Source: Mytilus galloprovincialis (lineage: Eukaryota > Mollusca > Bivalvia > Mytilida > Mytilidae). From it: a DNA stretch of 64,000 nt. The DNA lies in contig NC_134844.1 of the NCBI RefSeq assembly GCF_965363235.1, forward strand, positions 56,912,872 through 56,976,871, in the 5' to 3' direction. A program made the position numbers and the translations under genes. The first letter of the stretch is position 1; every line of letters begins with the position of its first letter. This document shows, one piece after another, positions 22,975 to 34,539 of this stretch. The notes beneath the pieces are model-generated. The model was not told the DNA's origin and did no database searches. It saw only the letters and a program-made list of their open reading frames with translations.

Positions 22975-23340
22975 AGTAATTATATTCAGCTCGAACTATA
23001 TGTATATAGACGTATAAAAAATGCTAAACTTTATCCTTATCCAACCACAAAAAAAAAAAAAATATTTTACACACGGTATTTTATGTGGTCATGTCATTAA
23101 AGAAGGTCAGGTCCATAAAAAAAAATATTCTTTTTACCAATGTAGTAACATAACTAATATTGCCCGTATAATGAGATTATGTTCCTCATAAATGTAAACA
23201 TACTTAAATATTGCTGAACACATATACACACTTCTGTTTCTTCATTCTGATGGTAATTTTATTTTTAAACCACACAAGGTCAGGATTTTCTGTTTCTTTA
23301 AATTGAATTTGTATAATTTGTAATGTTTTATAGTTTAATC
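22975..23340 (+). repeat. Duplication block A, part 1 (paralog of 52.5-52.83 kb)
   Basis: Diverged but collinear with block B. Shared text includes TTATTTTTAAACCACACAAGGTC against TTATTTTTAAATACACAAGGTC, and then TTTCCTGTTTC and TTTGTAATGTTTTATAGTTTA against TTTGTAGTGTTATATAGTGTA. Confidence 0.65.
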
Positions 23341-23450
23341 TAAAAACTCGTTAAGAACCCTTGCACAACTCTTCTATTTCCGTTTTAATGCAAAATCTCT
23401 TCGTTTTTTAGTGGGAGGACAAAATCCCAAATCACATATCGGATAGACCT

Positions 23451-23636
23451 CTATAAGTTATGTATCGTCACTTGTTCTCGCCAAGAACACCCACGAAATA
23501 TTTGGCAATTGACATCAATCACGCCAGTAACTGCAAATTGTGAAGACCAATTCATTGTGTCTATTGATTTTTTTTGCTTTTGCATAGTGCCGATTTGATA
23601 ATTCAAATCCTTTTTTAGCTGATTTAATTGTGTCAC
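23451..23636 (-). other. Unrecognised 61-codon open frame
   Basis: A minus-strand frame beginning with a short heptad-like segment (QLNQLKKDLNYQIGTMQKQ) and ending in a Cys- and Trp-containing segment (CQIFRGCSWREQ). The composition looks less random than the neighbours. No splice or paralog support was found. Confidence 0.15.
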
Positions 23637-23654
23637 TCTGTTCTTATGGTGTTC

Positions 23655-23760
23655 TGTTACACCAATCTTCAGGGTTAGGGGACAGATTGATCAGTCACAC
23701 ACATGTTTGAGGAATTCATTGCCCTTACTAGTATTTACCTCTCCCCTGTCAGGAGCCGGT
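23655..23760 (+). repeat. R2 fragment, plus orientation
   Basis: GTTCTGTTACACCAATCTTC, GGTTAGGGGACAGATTGATC and CCCTGTCAGGAGCCGGTAA are degenerate forms of the 5' half of R2 (compare 26.83-26.93 kb). Confidence 0.5.
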
Positions 23761-23899
23761 AATTTGCTTGTTGTAAATGCCGGACATTTGGTTATTGGTT
23801 AATAGTTTAAGTATTAATCATGCATCATTTTTCCATTTTTTTTTCACATGTTGTCATGTATAGATGTATACCTAACTATATAGTATAGGTTGTATAATT

Positions 23900-24437
23900 G
23901 TTTGATTGGTAATTGTTCTACATCTCATCAGCACAAAAAGGCTATATCAAGGCGAGATATAATTTCAATATGATATGAAAACATTGTATTATCTAAATAT
24001 GACATAAAAGTCTTTCATTTCTCTAAAAGTTAAATTCAAAGTGAACTTATAATAAAGAAGATTTGCCTAACAAGTTTATATCACTGTACAGCAATAAACA
24101 ATAAGCAAATTATATTTACAATTGATAATTTATCAATAACATAACATGATCAAAACATAAAAGGAGTTTAAACTTAAACAAAACAAATGTATTTTGGAAT
24201 ATATTCAAATCTTAAATAAATGGAAAATTGTTTCAATAGAAATATTTATTTTTGTAATGAATAATACATCGTTGTACATATCATTTACATTAAACATGCA
24301 TTAAAAGTTGTTATTTTGTTGCTTTTTAATATCGGAAAAGTCAATACATTAAACTAAAATGTGTGTCATTCTTTACTTGCAAATGCATATATAATAGTTG
24401 TATATAATTTTTCCGTGTGTTATTCTTGCATGACCAG
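23900..24437 (-). mobile_element. LINE 3' part (jockey/I-type), degraded, split by a later insertion
   Basis: On the minus strand the frame beginning HARITHGK follows the insertion point. Further on, CIDFSDIKK matches CIDFTDIRR of the LINE at 59.7-60.9 kb. The 3' end, with AGCCTTTTTGTGCTGATG, matches AGCCTTTTTGTGCTAATG there. The missing upstream codons (RCRTG) lie at 30.02 kb on the far side of a 5.6-kb element. Many stops are present, so it is dead. Confidence 0.75.
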
Positions 24438-24645
24438 GGTACTACCGTTTCACAAAGCCTTCGTAAGTCTACGTGTCATCGTAAGTCCATCGTAAATAAA
24501 TCGTAGGTTTTACAGCTGTTTCACAAAGCCGTCGTAAGTTAAGATGATCGTAAATAATGCGTAAAACCTGGCGTAACTTACTACAGCTATACCCAGTCGT
24601 ATCTCCATCGTAGCTTTTCTGCGAAAATAAATTAATCCATCTAAC

Positions 24646-24750
24646 ATGGCCGCAGCGTTCTTTATTCTTGATCAAGATTCCGCAAATGTTAGAAGACGAA
24701 GAAGAATCTATAGAAATAAACTTACAGTCTTTCTTCGTTTGTTTATTTGA
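24646..24750 (+). pseudogene. Harbinger transposase-like N-terminal fragment, copy a
   Basis: 34 codons reading MAAAFFILDQDSANVRRRRR then IYRNK and a premature stop. The start resembles the N-terminus of HARBI1-type nucleases of invertebrates (MAA..., acidic stretch, poly-Arg, YR). Everything downstream, including the catalytic DDE, is missing. Confidence 0.5.
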
Positions 24751-25031
24751 ATATGCAAGTAACTTAAGTAATGCAAATTTAAGGTTTTAATCACTTTTTA
24801 CTCATCTTATTTCCTACCGGCGTCAGTCTTAACAATTTAATAAATAGGCTTTCTATCACGTCCGCGTTCTGGAATCTATTTATAATTACTGTATATCACT
24901 ACAGGCACAGTGGTAATCGATAAAACGTTTAAAGAAGGATATTTTATTCAACACAATGAACATAAAATCTGATTTGGAATTATAGTAACTCCATTGTAGC
25001 TTTTCTACGAAAATGAATAAATCCATCTAAC

Positions 25032-25169
25032 ATGACTGCAGCGTTCTTTATTCTTGGTCAAGATGCCTCAAATGTTAGAAGACGAAGAAGAATCTTCAAT
25101 ATTATAGAACTACACTTAATTAAAGTCTTTCTTCGTTTGATTATTTGTATATGCAAGCAACTTACATAA
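25032..25169 (+). pseudogene. Harbinger transposase-like N-terminal fragment, copy b
   Basis: 45 codons reading MTAAFFILGQDASNVRRRRR, then a diverged tail. It lies 386 bases after copy a within a tandem duplication in which the flanks also match (AATCCATCTAACATG, TTTCCTACCGGCGTC, ATCACGTCCGCGTTCTG and GGCACAGTGGTAAT occur in both). Confidence 0.5.
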
Positions 25170-25680
25170 TGCAAATCCTAGATATTAATCACTTTTTACT
25201 CATCTTATTTCCTACCGGCGTCCGTCTTAACAATTTAATATAATAATAAATAGGCTTTCTATCACGTCCGCGTTCTGACATCTATTTATAATTATATCAC
25301 TGCAGGCACAGTGGTAATAGATAAAACGTTTAAAGAAGGACGTTCTATTCCCATTTAAAGAGAACACAATGAACATATTAATACAATATATATCATTATT
25401 TGATAAAAATTATGCACCAACACAATCTACACAGTTATAATAGTTTAACACATGACATGGGTAAAATGTCTTTGTTCTTACTCAAAATCAAAAGATGGGA
25501 CATAAAACTTTATATTTTTTTGTGTACAATGTTAATCTGAAATCAGTGTTAATTTCACAGTCAAACAAGACAAGGTAGTAATTATTTTTTGGTAATTTCT
25601 GCCAAAAAAGAAATATATTTTAATTAGAATATCGAAAGAAATAAAATTTAATGTGGATTATTTATAAATACCAAAACTGC

Positions 25681-25697
25681 GGAGGGGGGGGGGGGGG
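25681..25697 (+). repeat. G homopolymer tract
   Basis: A run of about 14 G, followed by TTGGAGGGGG. A C-run of comparable length lies near 29,410-29,422. Length may be unreliable in the assembly. Confidence 0.7.
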
Positions 25698-26739
25698 TTG
25701 GAGGGGGTAAGCTGCAGATTAATTTGACTTTGTATAATACAGTAGAACAAAATTTTGAAGAAAATTGAAAAGGGAAGCATTTTTTTTACTGTTTACTTAA
25801 TTTTATTTTTATTTAGGGACATCGCCTGTTTCTATTCATGGGAAGGTCGACTTTCCGTTGATATAAACAAGTGCCTGTGTACATCTCTCCTTGGTCCATC
25901 TTCCTTTAAGTATATGTTATATATTGATGGGAAGAAAGAAAATTATTCCATACACAATCACCGTTTTAGTTATACAAAACTGTTGGAGATGCAGATTATA
26001 CGTTAATAAGACAGCAATCAATTAACAAAGACAAACTAAGGACATCTATAGAGGGCAACATATAGTATAGTTTTCAACAATATAGATAGGTGTCTATGGT
26101 TATGAGTATTTGGACCGTACGCGTAAGACTGTATTTATTTGAAATTACCCGATATATGAGAGAATATAAAGCAAAGTTGATTAAAATATTAACTAAACTC
26201 TGTGTTTTCTGCATACCAAATTAATCATTGATATAAGTATATCATTTTGAATAAAATGTTGAACTGGTCCTTATAAGAACTGGTTCATTGATTTTTAACC
26301 ATGCACATTATGTTCAATTTCAAGAATCGGTATTTTCCTCCAAAATCACGATCTTGCACGAGTTGACAAATCTTGAACTTACCATTTCGTCCACTATAGC
26401 AGACAAAGTTAACCTTTCATTCTTCTCCTACATTGTGACATAAATTATTACTGATAAAACAATTCGCGATAGATATCAGGCCAAAAAAACATCTGACAAC
26501 AAAAAGCTCTGCAATAACAGAAAAACTATAAAACAACTAGTTATGAATTTCATACAATCAAAGAGCGATTCTCTATTTATCAATTATGCTTAGAGCCGAA
26601 TATTTGGAACCAAGGAGGCAAAAAGAACAGAAGTCTGAGATGCATGATTTTTTTATTAGTTGTTAGTGGCTGTCAATTAACTGCGAGTACTCTCAGATCT
26701 GTTCCTAGTGTCTTTTTGTTGTTGGGATGTACAAGTACC

Positions 26740-27185
26740 CGACCACGTCCACTTGTATTTTTGTCCATCTGATGAGTCAAGCCTTTTTCAACTGATTTTT
26801 ATAGTTCGTTCTTATAATGTATTGTTATACCACTGTCCCAGGTTAGGAGAGGGTTGGGATCCCGCTGACATGTTTAACCCCGCAACATTATGTATGTATG
26901 TGTCTGTCCCAAGTCAGGAGCCTGGAATTCAGTGGTTGTCGTTTGTTTATGTGTACATATTTGTTTTTCGTTTATTTTATTTATATAAATAAGGCCGTTA
27001 GTTTTTTCGTTTGAATTGTTCTACATTGTCATTTCGGGGCCTTTCATAGCTTACTATGTGGTAAGGGCTTTGCTCATTGTTGAAGGCCGTACGGTGACCT
27101 ATAGTTGTTAATTTCGGTGTCATTTTGGTCTATTTTGGAGAGTTGTCTCATTAGCAATCATACCACATCTTCTTTTTTTATAGAA
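26740..27185 (+). repeat. R2, long copy, plus orientation
   Basis: The most complete copy: CACTGTCCCAGGTTAGGAGA, CGCTGACATGTTTAACCCCG, CCCAAGTCAGGAGCCTGGAA, TTGAAGGCCGTACGGTGACC and ATCATACCACATCTTCTTTT. It explains the 94-codon open frame in this area. Confidence 0.9.
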
Positions 27186-27644
27186 ACAATTGAAGAGCTA
27201 TCTGTGCCAAAAAGGACTAATAAATAGCCAAATCAGTCGAAGGTCAACTTTGCCTGATGGAGTTAAAACCTTAGTTTCTTTATCATATCAAAATTTATGG
27301 ACAAATAACATGATTAAAGGTGATTTCAGAATAAAACGTCGCTTTCGTCGGAATGATTCCTAAGTCTTCAGTTTCATATTTGTAAGATCCATAATTCATT
27401 CAAATCTAAAACAACAATTTATTGCTAAGGTCTGGAAGACAAATGCTCGAGGAGGGATGACATTGTTCAGGTGTTCTTTTATGGAGGGGGGTAAACAAGT
27501 TGTTGTTTTACTACGTATAAATGTCGGATAACTAATGCTGCTGTACATGTTATAAAATGAATGTTCAGCTTCGAATTTTCAGTACTATTACCTCCCCATC
27601 GCAAACTACCGGTTCCCAAACTAGATAAAATCTTATATAACAAA

Positions 27645-27912
27645 GGAATAGGTTCAGTAAGACCCCTTTTTGGCCCCAAAATATAGCAGTTTTACAAAAT
27701 TGTTAAAATGTAAACTTTTAGTTATTTATTGGAAAGTATAATGCTTCTGCTACATAAATATGAGCTGTTTTGTCATTACAATGCACATATATCGGGCACT
27801 GGCACCATTAAGTCATTGGTAACTTACTGAAATCTTCACAATTTTAGCATTTTAGTTAAATTTTAGACAGTTTTCGTCTTAAATGAAAGTGGCCGCATTC
27901 GTGTTCATTCTT
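27645..27912 (-). repeat. Dispersed repeat R6, reverse orientation
   Basis: The reverse complement carries GCGGCCACTTTCATTTAAGA, CTCATATTTATGTAGCAGAAG and ATTTTGGGGCCAAAAAGGGG. It matches the plus-orientation copies at 28.92 kb (partly) and 43.74 kb (throughout). Confidence 0.75.
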
Positions 27913-28436
27913 TTTATTGAAATGGAAGTTGTGTTTGATGTATTTATATCTGAGTATCATGTCCTCTTCCTGCACTTAACTTGCCACTGGATCACATAAC
28001 ATCAATCCATCCACCCATCTTCTCAAAAGTAATATACCGAGTTCCAATGTTCAATATGTTCTGATTTGACTCAAGCAAGATATAAATACATGTAATATGG
28101 TATTGTCAAATAGAAGTATTAATAAGTATTAAAAACATAAACCTTATAGACCACACAAGATGCAATTCTGACAATAAATATGACATAAAGCCAGAATATT
28201 TAAAAAAAAAAAAGGCTAAAGTAACTGTCGAAGAGCTGGATCTAAAGCAAAACCACTTCAGGACAACAAAAATCAGAGAAATAAAAAAAAACATAACGAA
28301 AACATTAACATAACACGATATAGAAAATGAATGGAAATGGGGTTAGTGTCAAAGAGAACAATTAACCCACCCCAAATACACAAAACAACTAGGCATCACT
28401 ATACAGATACAGTCTGATTTAAAAAGTGTTATAATG

Positions 28437-28806
28437 AAACAGTACTGACGAAATCTGTACTGAATCATTACTGACGAAATCAGTACTGAAACAGTACTGT
28501 CCACATCAGTACTGAAACAGTACTGACAAAATCAGTACTAAAACAGTACTGTCAAAATCAGTACTGAAACAGTACTGTCAAAATCAGTACTAAAACAGTA
28601 CTGTCAAAATCAGTACTAAAACAGTACTGTCAAAATCAGTACTGAAACAGTACTGACAAAATCAGTACCGAAACAGTACTGTCAAAATCAGTACTAAAAC
28701 AGTACTATCAAAATCAGTACTGAAACAGTACTATCAAAATCAGTACTAAAACAGTACTGTCAAAATCAGTACTGAAACAGTACTGACAAAATCAGTACTG
28801 ATTTCA
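28437..28806. repeat. 26-bp satellite, about 14 units, CAGTACTG palindromes
   Basis: The unit is about CAGTACTGAAA (11) plus CAGTACTGACAAAAT (15). Each unit has two copies of the palindrome CAGTACTG, spaced alternately 11 and 15 bases. Variation is mostly AAA/GAA and GAC/GTC. The repeats are adjacent with no unique spacers, so it is a satellite and not a CRISPR array. Confidence 0.95.
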
Positions 28807-28917
28807 TTGAAAGTATAACATTATAAGTTTTCAGTCTTTCCTAACAGTACTGATATGCACGAGGGTAGAAATGTACCAAAAAAGTGTGGGTAAATTATTG
28901 GTAGTGTATAAAGGTTG

Positions 28918-29180
28918 TGGATGAACACAGATGCGGCCACTTTCATTTTTGACAAAAACCATCTGGAAAGTGAGAGTTTTTGGCATATTTGATAGATTTT
29001 TCATATTTAAGCTATAATCGGAGCGTTTTTTAATGAATAAATCAGTTAAAAGTTTCACTAAAACTAATTGAATCAACTGAAATAGACATTTAAGTGTTTA
29101 AAAATTGTCAAATATCTTTCGTCAGATGAGCTTGAAATTTAAGGCCAACATCGGCCGTTACCGGACCTACTCCTTTCATC
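28918..29180 (+). repeat. Dispersed repeat R6, plus orientation, partial
   Basis: The start GATGAACACAGATGCGGCCA and the end CCGGACCTACTCCTTTCATC match the ends of the 43.74 kb copy. The middle is diverged. It is inverted relative to the copy at 27.65 kb. Confidence 0.6.
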
Positions 29181-30018
29181 TTATCTACTGCTTGTTATCC
29201 CATGTATCTAAATTATGACAAATACAATTTTATATTTATATTTATATTTTTCCTTTTTCGGTTTCAATCAGATATTAATAAAAATCACTTGTGTAGTGTA
29301 GTGTAGTGACAAAAGGGACACAGTCATGTACACAATTCAAATATTAAAATAATCATATTTCTTACTGAATAGATCAGAATGACAAAATATACAGAAGAAA
29401 GAAATAAAGACCCCCCCCCCCCTTTTACACACACACAAACACCCTCGTTAGCTGTTTTTGTATTCAAAAAGAGTATTCGTTCAAAGTGTTGTTAATATAT
29501 ATAATGGACAATAAATACCATGTCCTCTCAGCCATCGTAGTAATTTAATTTCAATGAAAGAAAGTATTTGAAAGCTTGTACCTGTGCAATATGCTATCAA
29601 ACTCGTTAAGCAGAATAATTTCCAGGAATACTTGCATAATTCTTTAATCGTACTAAATTCTGTATAAAGTTTATGTCTATAATAAAAGTGTCATATCTTG
29701 AATATTGTACTTGAATGGGCTAAAATTCTTTACTTGCATTTATATTTATATATAAACATCATCCTAATTCGCCATCCGTAATAATTATTTAAAATGTTTA
29801 TTTGGCATGCCATTATCGATAAAAGTGCAGACGTGAAAGAAAGCACTCTTCTCGGTTTACGATACACTTACGATGATGCACAGGACGTTACTTGCGATCA
29901 ACTTAGTAGTTCTTTACGATGCCTTTGTGAAACACACGTAACGTGAACGTAGAACCACACGTAAACAGATCGTAAACTGATACGACGATCGTAAGTTAAG
30001 AAGGCTTTGTGAAACGGT

Positions 30019-30130
30019 GGCCAGTACGACATCTAGACATAACACACTGACCTTTCCCACTTATAATTTACCAAACGGTTTGCATAAAGTTGGTTCAATT
30101 TCTTGCATGTTATTGTGCATCATTTAGGTT
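30019..30130 (-). mobile_element. Upstream part of the split LINE
   Basis: The minus strand reads QEIEPTLCKPFGKL, then after a shift a segment ending SRCRTG. It parallels HELEPNVGKPFNNF and SRCRIG of the LINE at 60.1 kb. The next LINE codons resume at 24,437. Confidence 0.7.
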
Positions 30131-30159
30131 CTAAACAACAATCCGTTAGCGAATTTTTT

Positions 30160-31745
30160 AATAGACTACTTGGAGATTGTTAGGAAGGCTAACTTTGCGG
30201 CGATTCCTCTGCCTTGTTCCCTGACCAAATTTTTTCACTACCGGTATCCCTCCTGTTGGTTGTTTGGGAAGTTTATTTTACAATTGAAACTTAGTTTTCT
30301 TTTGAGGAGTTGACAGTGAGCTTTGTAATGTAGATTGTGTAGATTAAATAGCCGTTTTAGAAGATTTTTTCTGTTTTATTAATATTTCATGGGAAGGTTC
30401 AATTTCCATAGGCAACATTATAAAAGTGTCATCAATTGGCGAGACCATGCGAGTGAAACAAGTACCATGACTGAATGAGCGGCCAACTTTGCTACCGTAC
30501 GATGATTTGTTAAAATTGTATTTAGATCATTTGGAATAGAAGCTATCTGTTTAACTTCTGGGTAACTGTTGTTTCCTTCTGTTTTATTTAAATTATATTA
30601 GTTTTTCATTTAGGTAAATAGCAAAGTCCATAGATGTTGAAAAGTTGGTTTCAACTCAAGTTTGCACATTTAAAAGATTCAGATTTACAGGCTCTTCCTT
30701 CGATTATTATCGAAGTACGCTTAATAACCAATATATTTGGCACAAATTTACAATGACTAACACCTTGTAAGATCCTTCGAAACAAAAGCTCTCTGTTTAA
30801 CTTCTGGACAACTGTTCCTTATCTCTTTTTTTTGTAAATCCATTTGTCGTTCTGTAAGGTAAACAGCTGATTGAATTTTATAGCTGTAGGAAACAAAGGA
30901 CTACTTAATAAAGGTGTTGATTGTATTGTTTGACAAAATGATATGTTTAAATAGCGTCTGCACATGTCACATTAAGGATTTATTAACCACTTCGCGACGG
31001 ACGTGTTTGAAGCAGACATTTGACGTCTCCTCTCTTTCTTATTATTAACGATGGTCTGGAAAGAAAAACTGTTGTTTTTACGAAAATGTTGAAAAGCAAG
31101 AAAAATCTCCGACTTAATTCGACTTTGATATAGATTATAAATTTGAGAGTGTACTTTAAAGTCGTTTTTGCGACGCACGTGTTTCAAGCATAGTTTTACG
31201 TCTCAACTTTTTCATTTAAGATGGTCCGGAAAAGAAAATTGTCGTTATGAAGAAATCTATTCAACAGGTTGGGAACAACCACTCGAATGAGTGTTAGCCC
31301 TTTAATTTAAATACCTTTAATGTGGGATCAATTTCAAGTGACAGAACAAATGTTGTGTTGCAAAATCAACTTCTAAGTACAAAGGGCACATGTTTATATT
31401 ATTTGATATTTTTTCCCTAAAGAACTATATATTCATCTATCTGGTATTATATGGTCAAAGAATTTTGTAATATTCCTGTACTTATGTCTTCTTTATTATT
31501 AAAAGATAGTATTTACCCACCTTTAGGTTAATACAAGCAAAGTTTTATTTTTAAAAGTAAACTTTCAGTGTTTATTCATTATAATATAGACTTAAAGATA
31601 AGTTAAAGAGAATAATCATAGACAACAATTGGGCATAGTTACAGTGTGTATGTCTCTTTTTTTTTTTAGTAAAATGAGCGTTTGTCTGTTTGTTGACATT
31701 TTATTTTATTTTTTTATTTTTTATTTTTTCTTTAATTTAAAAAAC
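30160..31745 (+). repeat. Duplication block A, part 2 (paralog of 52.93-54.13 kb)
   Basis: Collinear with block B: GATTCCTCTGCCTTGTTCC against GTTTCCTCTGCTGTATTCC, TTTTTCACTACCGGTA in both, ATTTCATGGGAAGGTTCAA against ATTTTATATGAAGGTTCAG, CATGCGAGTGAA in both, GAAGCTATCTGTTT in both, and AATGAGCGTTT near the end. No open frame is conserved between the copies, so I regard it as non-coding duplicated DNA. Confidence 0.7.
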
Positions 31746-31764
31746 CCAAACCTTAAGGTGCCAA

Positions 31765-32195
31765 ACAAGTCAATTTGTTAGTCTTATGTAGACGAAACGC
31801 ACGATTGGGTGTATTAAATTATAGTCCTGGTACCGTTGATAACTATTTAAACCACTGTGTCGATGCCAATGCTGGTTTACGTTTCGTCCCTGAGGGTATC
31901 ATCAGCCCAGTCGTCAACACGGTGTTAACACCAATATCTAATGAATGGTAATTTTTATAAAATTCCTATTACAAAAATTTAAATTTTCCGAAAAACTAAT
32001 GATTTTTTTAAACCCAAGAATCGATTACCTTTGCCGTATTTGGCACAACTTTTTGGAATGTTGGGTCCTCAATGCTCTTCAACTTTGCACATGTTTGGCT
32101 TTATAACTATTTTGAACTGAGCGTCACTCATGAGTCTTATGTAGATGGCACGCGCGTCTGGCGTTTTAAATTATAATCCTTTTACCTGGTACTAT
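31765..32195 (+). repeat. R1, two adjacent copies
   Basis: The first copy has a decayed core (GACGAAACGCACGATTGGGTG) and the CCTGAGGGTATCATCAGCCC block. The second has ATGCTCTTCAACTTTGCAC and GATGGCACGCGCGTCTGGCG, where GACGAAACG is altered. Confidence 0.8.
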
Positions 32196-32284
32196 TTTAT
32201 TCCGGTACAAAATAAATATTATCATCATTATAGAATCCAACATATGATTGGTTTTTTCTCTCACCTAGGTAAATTCAAAAAGAT

Positions 32285-32580
32285 TGCACTGTTGCGTCCG
32301 TCCAAAGTCAGGAGCCTATGACCTTTGTTAGTTTTGAGTACTTGCTTTGTGTTTTCATTTCAGTTCACGTACAGGTATATCATGTATATATTCCACAATT
32401 CAGTTTGACGTCAACTTTCATTGTACTAGTACACATGTATCTCAATGGTCTAGCTGAAGCCCGCTTCCGGATGCAGAATTTACTGGCTATGTTGAAACCC
32501 CGTTGGTGGCCTTGTGCTGTTATCTGTTCTTTTGACGGGTTGTTGTCTCTTTGACCTATACCCGATTTCTATTCTCAATT
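32285..32580 (+). repeat. Dispersed mussel repeat R4, plus orientation
   Basis: CCAAAGTCAGGAGCCTATGA, TCAATGGTCTAGCTGAAGCC, GCTTCCGGATGCAGAATTTA, CCCGTTGGTGGCCTTGTGCT and GGGTTGTTGTCTCTTTGACC. I recognise this as a common mussel repeat; the reverse orientation appears at 36.64 kb. Confidence 0.75.
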
Positions 32581-33059
32581 TTACACCTATCTTTCAATAG
32601 TAAGAAAAAAAGGAGAAGTCGATTTGTTACTGTTGCGATTCTTACCAAATCTCAGCAATTTGTAAATGTACATTGTGTACCTACGTTTTTCGTTCTAACG
32701 ATTTCAAAATTTTAGAATCACCAGAAAAGTGTTTAACATGCTGAACTCATTTTTAAATATGGACACCACTATCGTGTATGAGATTCATAATAAATAAACT
32801 GAATGTTGTATTGAATCTATTATAAGCAGTTAATGTTCTGTTTATGAAACAAAACTTGAATTTTAGTATCCAGGGTAGTTATAACTAGAAAGTGTAATGC
32901 TTTATTACAGCTAATACTTTGAAATCCATCCTTTTTGAGGATTTTGGTTTTTTAGTGTTTTTGCCATTTGTATTTCTGCTTTCTATCGATATTGTTAGTT
33001 CAGCCCTTTGCAATTGATTTGTATAGTATCTTCGTATGTTTAAAAGAGGAGCGACAGAT
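32581..33059. other. Intergenic, nothing recognised
   Basis: AT-rich sequence without supported features. Confidence 0.4.
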
Positions 33060-34115
33060 TATAACTGTCTCATGACAGATGTTCAAATTCGCTATATTCT
33101 GTATGTGTCTGCACCAAGTCAGGAACTAGTTAATACGTGGTTTTTATTGATGTTTTGAACACAAATGTACAAATGTTCATACATGATACAAAATGCATAT
33201 TTAAGTGAACACTGGAAACACGCTTAAAGGGAACTATCAATGATAAAAGAACACAATTACACAAACAAGTCATGTAACAAAAAAACATCATTGATTCAAA
33301 GTTTATTGAAGTACTTTCATTTTAGTATTCAGAAATGAGTTTGAATATGTATGATGACCGTTTATTTTTTTGTTATCATTATAAATGTAAGGCCATAAGA
33401 TGCGTTTATTATTTTTTTATAAATGCTAAACACAGAAAAATCTGACAACGGCAGAAATTTTCAAAATGTTGAAATCTCCCTACCAACTTTTTTTTTTAAT
33501 CTGTCAGACAATATCTCGTGCAGGAGCATTTGGCGTTAAATGCTGAACATTTGCCTATTATTTTAAACTCTCTAATATTATGTGTTTTAACCTAGACTGT
33601 AGAAATATGTTAACTCTAAAAAAATAATTCTATTTATGTAAAAAATTTGAAAAGTGTGCTCTCGATACTCAATACTGTTGATCATTAACGAACTTTTGTT
33701 CAACTGTCATAAAACATCATGAAGGTTCAAGGTGACTGAAAACGTTCACCCTCGTTCTAAATCAGAATATTACCTGTAAACAATAGGTCCATGTATAACC
33801 TTAAATTTTAAAAGTAATATTTTTATCTTGCTCTGAATACAGTATTTTGCTCATGAACTACAACCTTTTATTAGTTTGTCGTTTGTTGACGTTATCATAT
33901 TTGTATTTTGGTCAGTATTTTAATCAGGCCGTTAGTTTTCTCGTCTGAATTTTTTTACATTTGTCATATTGTAAATTCATAGCTGTACTTCTGGTATAGG
34001 TTTTACTCATTGTTGAAGGCTATAGACTGACCAACGCAGTTGTTAGATTAAGTGTCATTTTGTCTCTTTGAAGAGTTTTCGCAAAGGCGATGAGACCTTA
34101 TCTTTTTTTTTTTAT
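33060..34115 (+). repeat. R2 copy apparently split by about 700 bases
   Basis: The 5' portion (TGTGTCTGCACCAAGTCAGG) lies at 33.06-33.16 kb and the 3' portion (GTCGTTTGTTGACG, CAGGCCGTTAGTTTTCTCG, GTTGAAGGCTATAGACTGACC) at 33.87-34.11 kb. The stretch between holds no recognised feature, and its ends show no clear TIR. Confidence 0.5.
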
Positions 34116-34539
34116 AACTTGTCAAACTTTCAAAAATTGATGTACATACTGTGTCATTGTCCTGTCCGGGGTGCCATCCTCTGCTATTGATTGCCATATC
34201 AATTATAGATGTATATGTTTCTTACAGGTAAGGATAATCCACTTTGTTTACTTATGTAGACAGCGTATCAAATTGAAAGTATGATACCATATATTACGGT
34301 ACTGAAACTATAATGTCATATACTATCATTGGCATAATAACTTATACAAACATTTTATAATGAAATGTTGAAATATTTGATACTCAGCGGGTCATATCAT
34401 AAATATTGAGACTAAAAATGGGATTACGGTGAAATATTGGTTTTACAAATTTAAAGTATTGCTATTAAATGTTGTTTTCAAGTCAGACCTGTTTGCCGAT
34501 ATTGTAACACCTTTAAATTGACACGTCAACACGCGAGTT

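Larger units (their letters stand above)
24444..30018. mobile_element. DNA transposon-like composite with ACCGTTTCACAAAGCC TIRs
   Basis: The terminal inverted repeat ACCGTTTCACAAAGCCTTC opens at 24444, and its reverse complement closes at 30018. Subterminal CGTAAGT/ACTTACG words are dense at both ends. It interrupts a LINE coding frame exactly between RCRTG and HARITH. The target-site duplication is ambiguous: CCAG/CTGG is one reading, and a 3-base TAC, as expected for Harbinger elements, is another. Inside are two Harbinger-like N-terminal fragments, R2, two R6 copies in inverted orientation, and a satellite. No DDE transposase core was found, so it is non-autonomous and probably a host for later nested insertions. 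Confidence 0.7.

Noticed and set aside
26708..26992. 94-codon plus frame with Cys-rich start
   Set aside because: Lies within the well-preserved R2 repeat, and the same text recurs elsewhere as non-coding repeat.
28437..28806. CRISPR-like regular repeats
   Set aside because: No unique spacers, the units are adjacent with point variants, and the host is a eukaryote.
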